The notes under the pieces: model-generated
Database searches by the model: none
What the model was told of the DNA's origin: nothing
Seen by the model: only the letters and a program-made list of their open reading frames with translations
In this document: positions 3,781-5,001 of the stretch, piece after piece
Layout: each line of letters opens with the position of its first letter
Numbering within the stretch: the first letter of the stretch is position 1
DNA from: Candidatus Izemoplasma sp.
GTDB lineage: Bacteria > Bacillota_I > Bacilli_A > Izemoplasmatales > Izemoplasmataceae
Assembly: GCA_007132145.1 (NCBI GenBank)
Contig: SLPE01000037.1
Coordinates: 1 to 5,001 of the forward strand
DNA: 5,001 nucleotides
Direction of reading: 5' to 3'
Made by a program: the position numbers and the translations under genes

Positions 3781-3810
3781 AAAAGAAATCGCAATTTTTT
3801 GAATTGCGAT
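3781..3810 (-). terminator. Terminator of the leftward exonuclease/PQ-loop operon
   Basis: ATCGCAATT (3788-3796) pairs with AATTGCGAT (3802-3810) around a five-base loop. On the minus strand the stem is followed by TTCTTTT and a further T (3787 down to about 3780). It lies 37 bases beyond the stop of the PQ-loop gene. Confidence 0.8.
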
Positions 3811-3850
3811 AATTGTTAAACTATTTTGAATTGCGATAATTATTTGACTA
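3797..3850. repeat. 27-base imperfect tandem duplication at the end of the PQ-loop gene
   Basis: Units 3797-3823 and 3824-3850 share the first 18 bases, TTTTGAATTGCGATAATT, and end GTTAAACTA and ATTTGACTA. They abut exactly. The second unit includes the TAG stop of the PQ-loop gene (3850-3848). The first supplies one arm of the terminator, so the transcript carries two possible partners for the single distal arm. Confidence 0.85.
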
Positions 3851-4126
3851 TTCCGAAAAGTATCTGTAATAAATAATTAAAAATGTAACTGTCAGAATAT
3901 TTAGAAAACCCAGACTTGTTGTAATTATTAGAACTATTCCATAACCATTTATTGCTGTATAAATTGCATAAAACATTTTAAGTATATAACCTGTTGTAAT
4001 CATTAGAAAAGTTAGTAAATTTAAACCTTCTGTATTTTTTGTCATATATAATTGGGTTATTTGCGGAAGTGCCGCAAAAGTCAGAATTATTCCACCAATT
4101 AAGTATAAAATTTCCGTCAATGTCAT
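3848..4126 (-). CDS. PQ-loop / SemiSWEET-like small membrane protein
   Basis: The 92-residue length matches single-repeat SemiSWEET/PQ-loop proteins, which are three-helix units that dimerise into a small-molecule (typically sugar) transporter in the cytoplasmic membrane. Helices lie near residues 5-25, 37-57 and 63-87. The PQ motif is at 21-22 in FAALPQITQLYMTKNTEGLN, followed by the family-typical basic turn and a GLNLLTF segment. By my hand alignment, the Trp and Asn that line the sugar pocket in characterised SemiSWEETs fall on Lys50 and Thr69 here, so the substrate may differ or transport may be lost. The ATG at 4126 has AAGGTGG (4133-4139) six bases upstream. It is the second gene after the exonuclease, 58 bases away with a hairpin in the gap. 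Possible roles include a transporter or a membrane-modifying accessory factor; only the fold family is supported. Confidence 0.82.
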   Translation of the reverse strand: MTLTEILYLIGGIILTFAALPQITQLYMTKNTEGLNLLTFLMITTGYILKMFYAIYTAINGYGIVLIITTSLGFLNILTVTFLIIYYRYFSE

Positions 4127-4149
4127 TTCTTTCCACCTTCTTTTTAATC

Positions 4150-4180
4150 AGGGCGAATAGTGTGAATATTCGCCCTTTTT
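4150..4180 (+). terminator. Plus-facing terminator-like hairpin between two leftward genes
   Basis: AGGGCGAATA (4150-4159) pairs perfectly with TATTCGCCCT (4167-4176) around a seven-base loop, and TTTTT (4176-4180) follows on the plus strand. On the minus strand, the direction of both neighbouring genes, no T-run follows. It could stop antisense transcription or act as an intergenic hairpin between the exonuclease and PQ-loop genes. Confidence 0.6.
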
Positions 4181-4184
4181 AGTA

Positions 4185-4838
4185 TTATTGGACTTTGCGC
4201 CAAGGCATGTGAATTATCTGATTTTTCTGATAACCTTTTTTCTGTCGGCAAACATCTTGTAAAATTTTGGATTCAATTACTGCATCTTCCAGGGCTGTAT
4301 GTGATTCGATAAAATTGTAATTTCCTGTAATATAGCGATATGCAATTTCTGCGGTCGTTATAAAATTTCCTTTTTCTGTCAGCCAGTTTTGTTGTTCTGC
4401 AATTTTCTTAAAAAGGCTTTGCTGGAAAATACTGTTACAAGATGCATTCCAAAGGTCAAAATAGTCAACTGGATTATTTAGGAATTTATTACCAATTTTT
4501 GTATATGCTAATGTTTGTTTTATTGCTGACATGTCAAATTTTAGGTTATAGGCAGTAATTACATTTACTTTAAAATATTCCATAATATCCCTAAATTCTT
4601 CGCGGGCAAGTGCAAATTTGACAGCTTGTTCTTTTTTATAGAATGTTTTGATTTTTTCGCCATAAAAAGCTATTTCTTCAATATTTGGAATATTGATAAT
4701 TTCTTCAATAATCCATCGCTTTTTATAGAGCTGTCTGCCAATTTTGGCAGTGATTACCATACCTAAATCATATACCCATTTTTTGTCAACACCAATTGTT
4801 TCTGTATCAAATACACAATAAATATTTTTCTTTCCCAT
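4185..4838 (-). CDS. DnaQ-like 3'-5' exonuclease (DEDDh family)
   Basis: The 217-residue protein has the RNase H-like DEDDh exonuclease core, which removes nucleotides from 3' ends using two metal ions. Motif I is FDTET with Asp11 and Glu13. Motif II is AYNLKFD with Asp102. Motif III is SHTALEDAVIE with His180 and Asp185, the H-x4-D pattern of the DEDDh subgroup. All acidic ligands and the general-base His are present, so it should be active. The length is that of a stand-alone exonuclease with no polymerase domain. Such proteins occur as proofreading subunits or in repair, recombination or RNA/DNA turnover, and are common in phages. The ATG at 4838 follows AAGGAG (4849-4854) with ten bases between. 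It is first in the leftward operon, with the PQ-loop gene next. The exact substrate cannot be told. Confidence 0.92.
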   Translation of the reverse strand: MGKKNIYCVFDTETIGVDKKWVYDLGMVITAKIGRQLYKKRWIIEEIINIPNIEEIAFYGEKIKTFYKKEQAVKFALAREEFRDIMEYFKVNVITAYNLKFDMSAIKQTLAYTKIGNKFLNNPVDYFDLWNASCNSIFQQSLFKKIAEQQNWLTEKGNFITTAEIAYRYITGNYNFIESHTALEDAVIESKILQDVCRQKKGYQKNQIIHMPWRKVQ

Positions 4839-4884
4839 TTTTTACCTGCTCCTTTTTTTGTTAATTCTTTCAATCTCTAATTAT

Positions 4885-4950
4885 ATATTAACATGTTTTA
4901 TATTAACTGTCAAGTAAAAAATTAAAGTTGTTATATTAAAATTATTCTGA
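4885..4950 (-). promoter_or_regulatory. Promoter of the exonuclease/PQ-loop operon with TCAGAATA element
   Basis: On the minus strand, TTGACA (4913-4908) is followed 17 bases later by TAATAT (4890-4885), a weaker -10 helped by an extended TGT. TCAGAATAATTTTAATATAA begins at 4950, 37 bases before the -35. Confidence 0.8.
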
Positions 4951-5001
4951 CAATTTAAGTTGGCACAACAATTGCGGGGAGTAATTGGAAGGGGTTGGAA
5001 A
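4914..5001. other. Upstream non-coding sequence at the right edge
   Basis: No gene is seen here. Beyond the TCAGAATA element the sequence turns into ATTGGAAGGGGTTGGAAA at the window end. The closing TTGGAAA matches the start of the GACGG-family repeat, so another copy may begin at the edge. Confidence 0.5.

Overview
The window is A+T-rich (roughly one third G+C by eye). Its genes carry AAGGAGG-type ribosome binding sites and textbook TTGACA / TATAAT promoters, mostly with an extended TGn -10. This points to a low-G+C Gram-positive (Bacillota) background. The layout fits an accessory or early-gene region of a large phage or prophage better than a chromosome: very small unknown genes, almost every unit with its own strong promoter and terminator, mixed strands, long repeat-filled gaps and a DnaQ-like exonuclease. 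No structural, packaging or integrase gene is present, so the phage assignment is inference; a plasmid or other element is possible.

Layout. 1-44 is the tail of a rightward gene ending in a terminator. 65-419 has no gene and holds GAGCTYGCA and GACGG repeats. 420-1362 is rightward: a 67-aa gene with its own promoter, then a promoter serving two overlapping zinc-ribbon genes (114 and 42 aa) that end in a terminator. 1448-2807 is leftward: a 74-aa gene, an 83-aa gene (paralogue of the 67-aa one) and a 56-aa gene form one run to the terminator at 1891-1917, followed by a separate 63-aa gene with its own promoter and terminator. 2808-3197 is a repeat-rich gap. 3198-3708 is a rightward two-gene operon (78 and 49 aa). 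3781-4913 is a leftward operon: a DEDDh exonuclease and a PQ-loop/SemiSWEET-like membrane protein. 4914-5001 is again repeat-type non-coding sequence.

Four of the genes (42, 49 and 56 aa plus the partial one) are too short for a normal ORF cutoff. They were called by reading from good ribosome binding sites, or from the end of an open frame that runs into a terminator.

The most striking non-coding signal is regulatory. Five of the seven promoters have a TCAGAATA-like element upstream, and its distance to the -35 box falls near 28, 37-38 or 47 bases, about one helical turn apart. The other two promoters have degenerate matches at 36-37. Around these promoters lies a dispersed family of at least 14 copies of a TGGRAATGACGGCGG-like repeat in both orientations, and paired AGAGCTYGCA direct repeats with an 11-base period. 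Together they suggest a shared regulator, or a replication or recombination factor, acting on the whole small-gene region. Nothing in the sequence identifies that factor.
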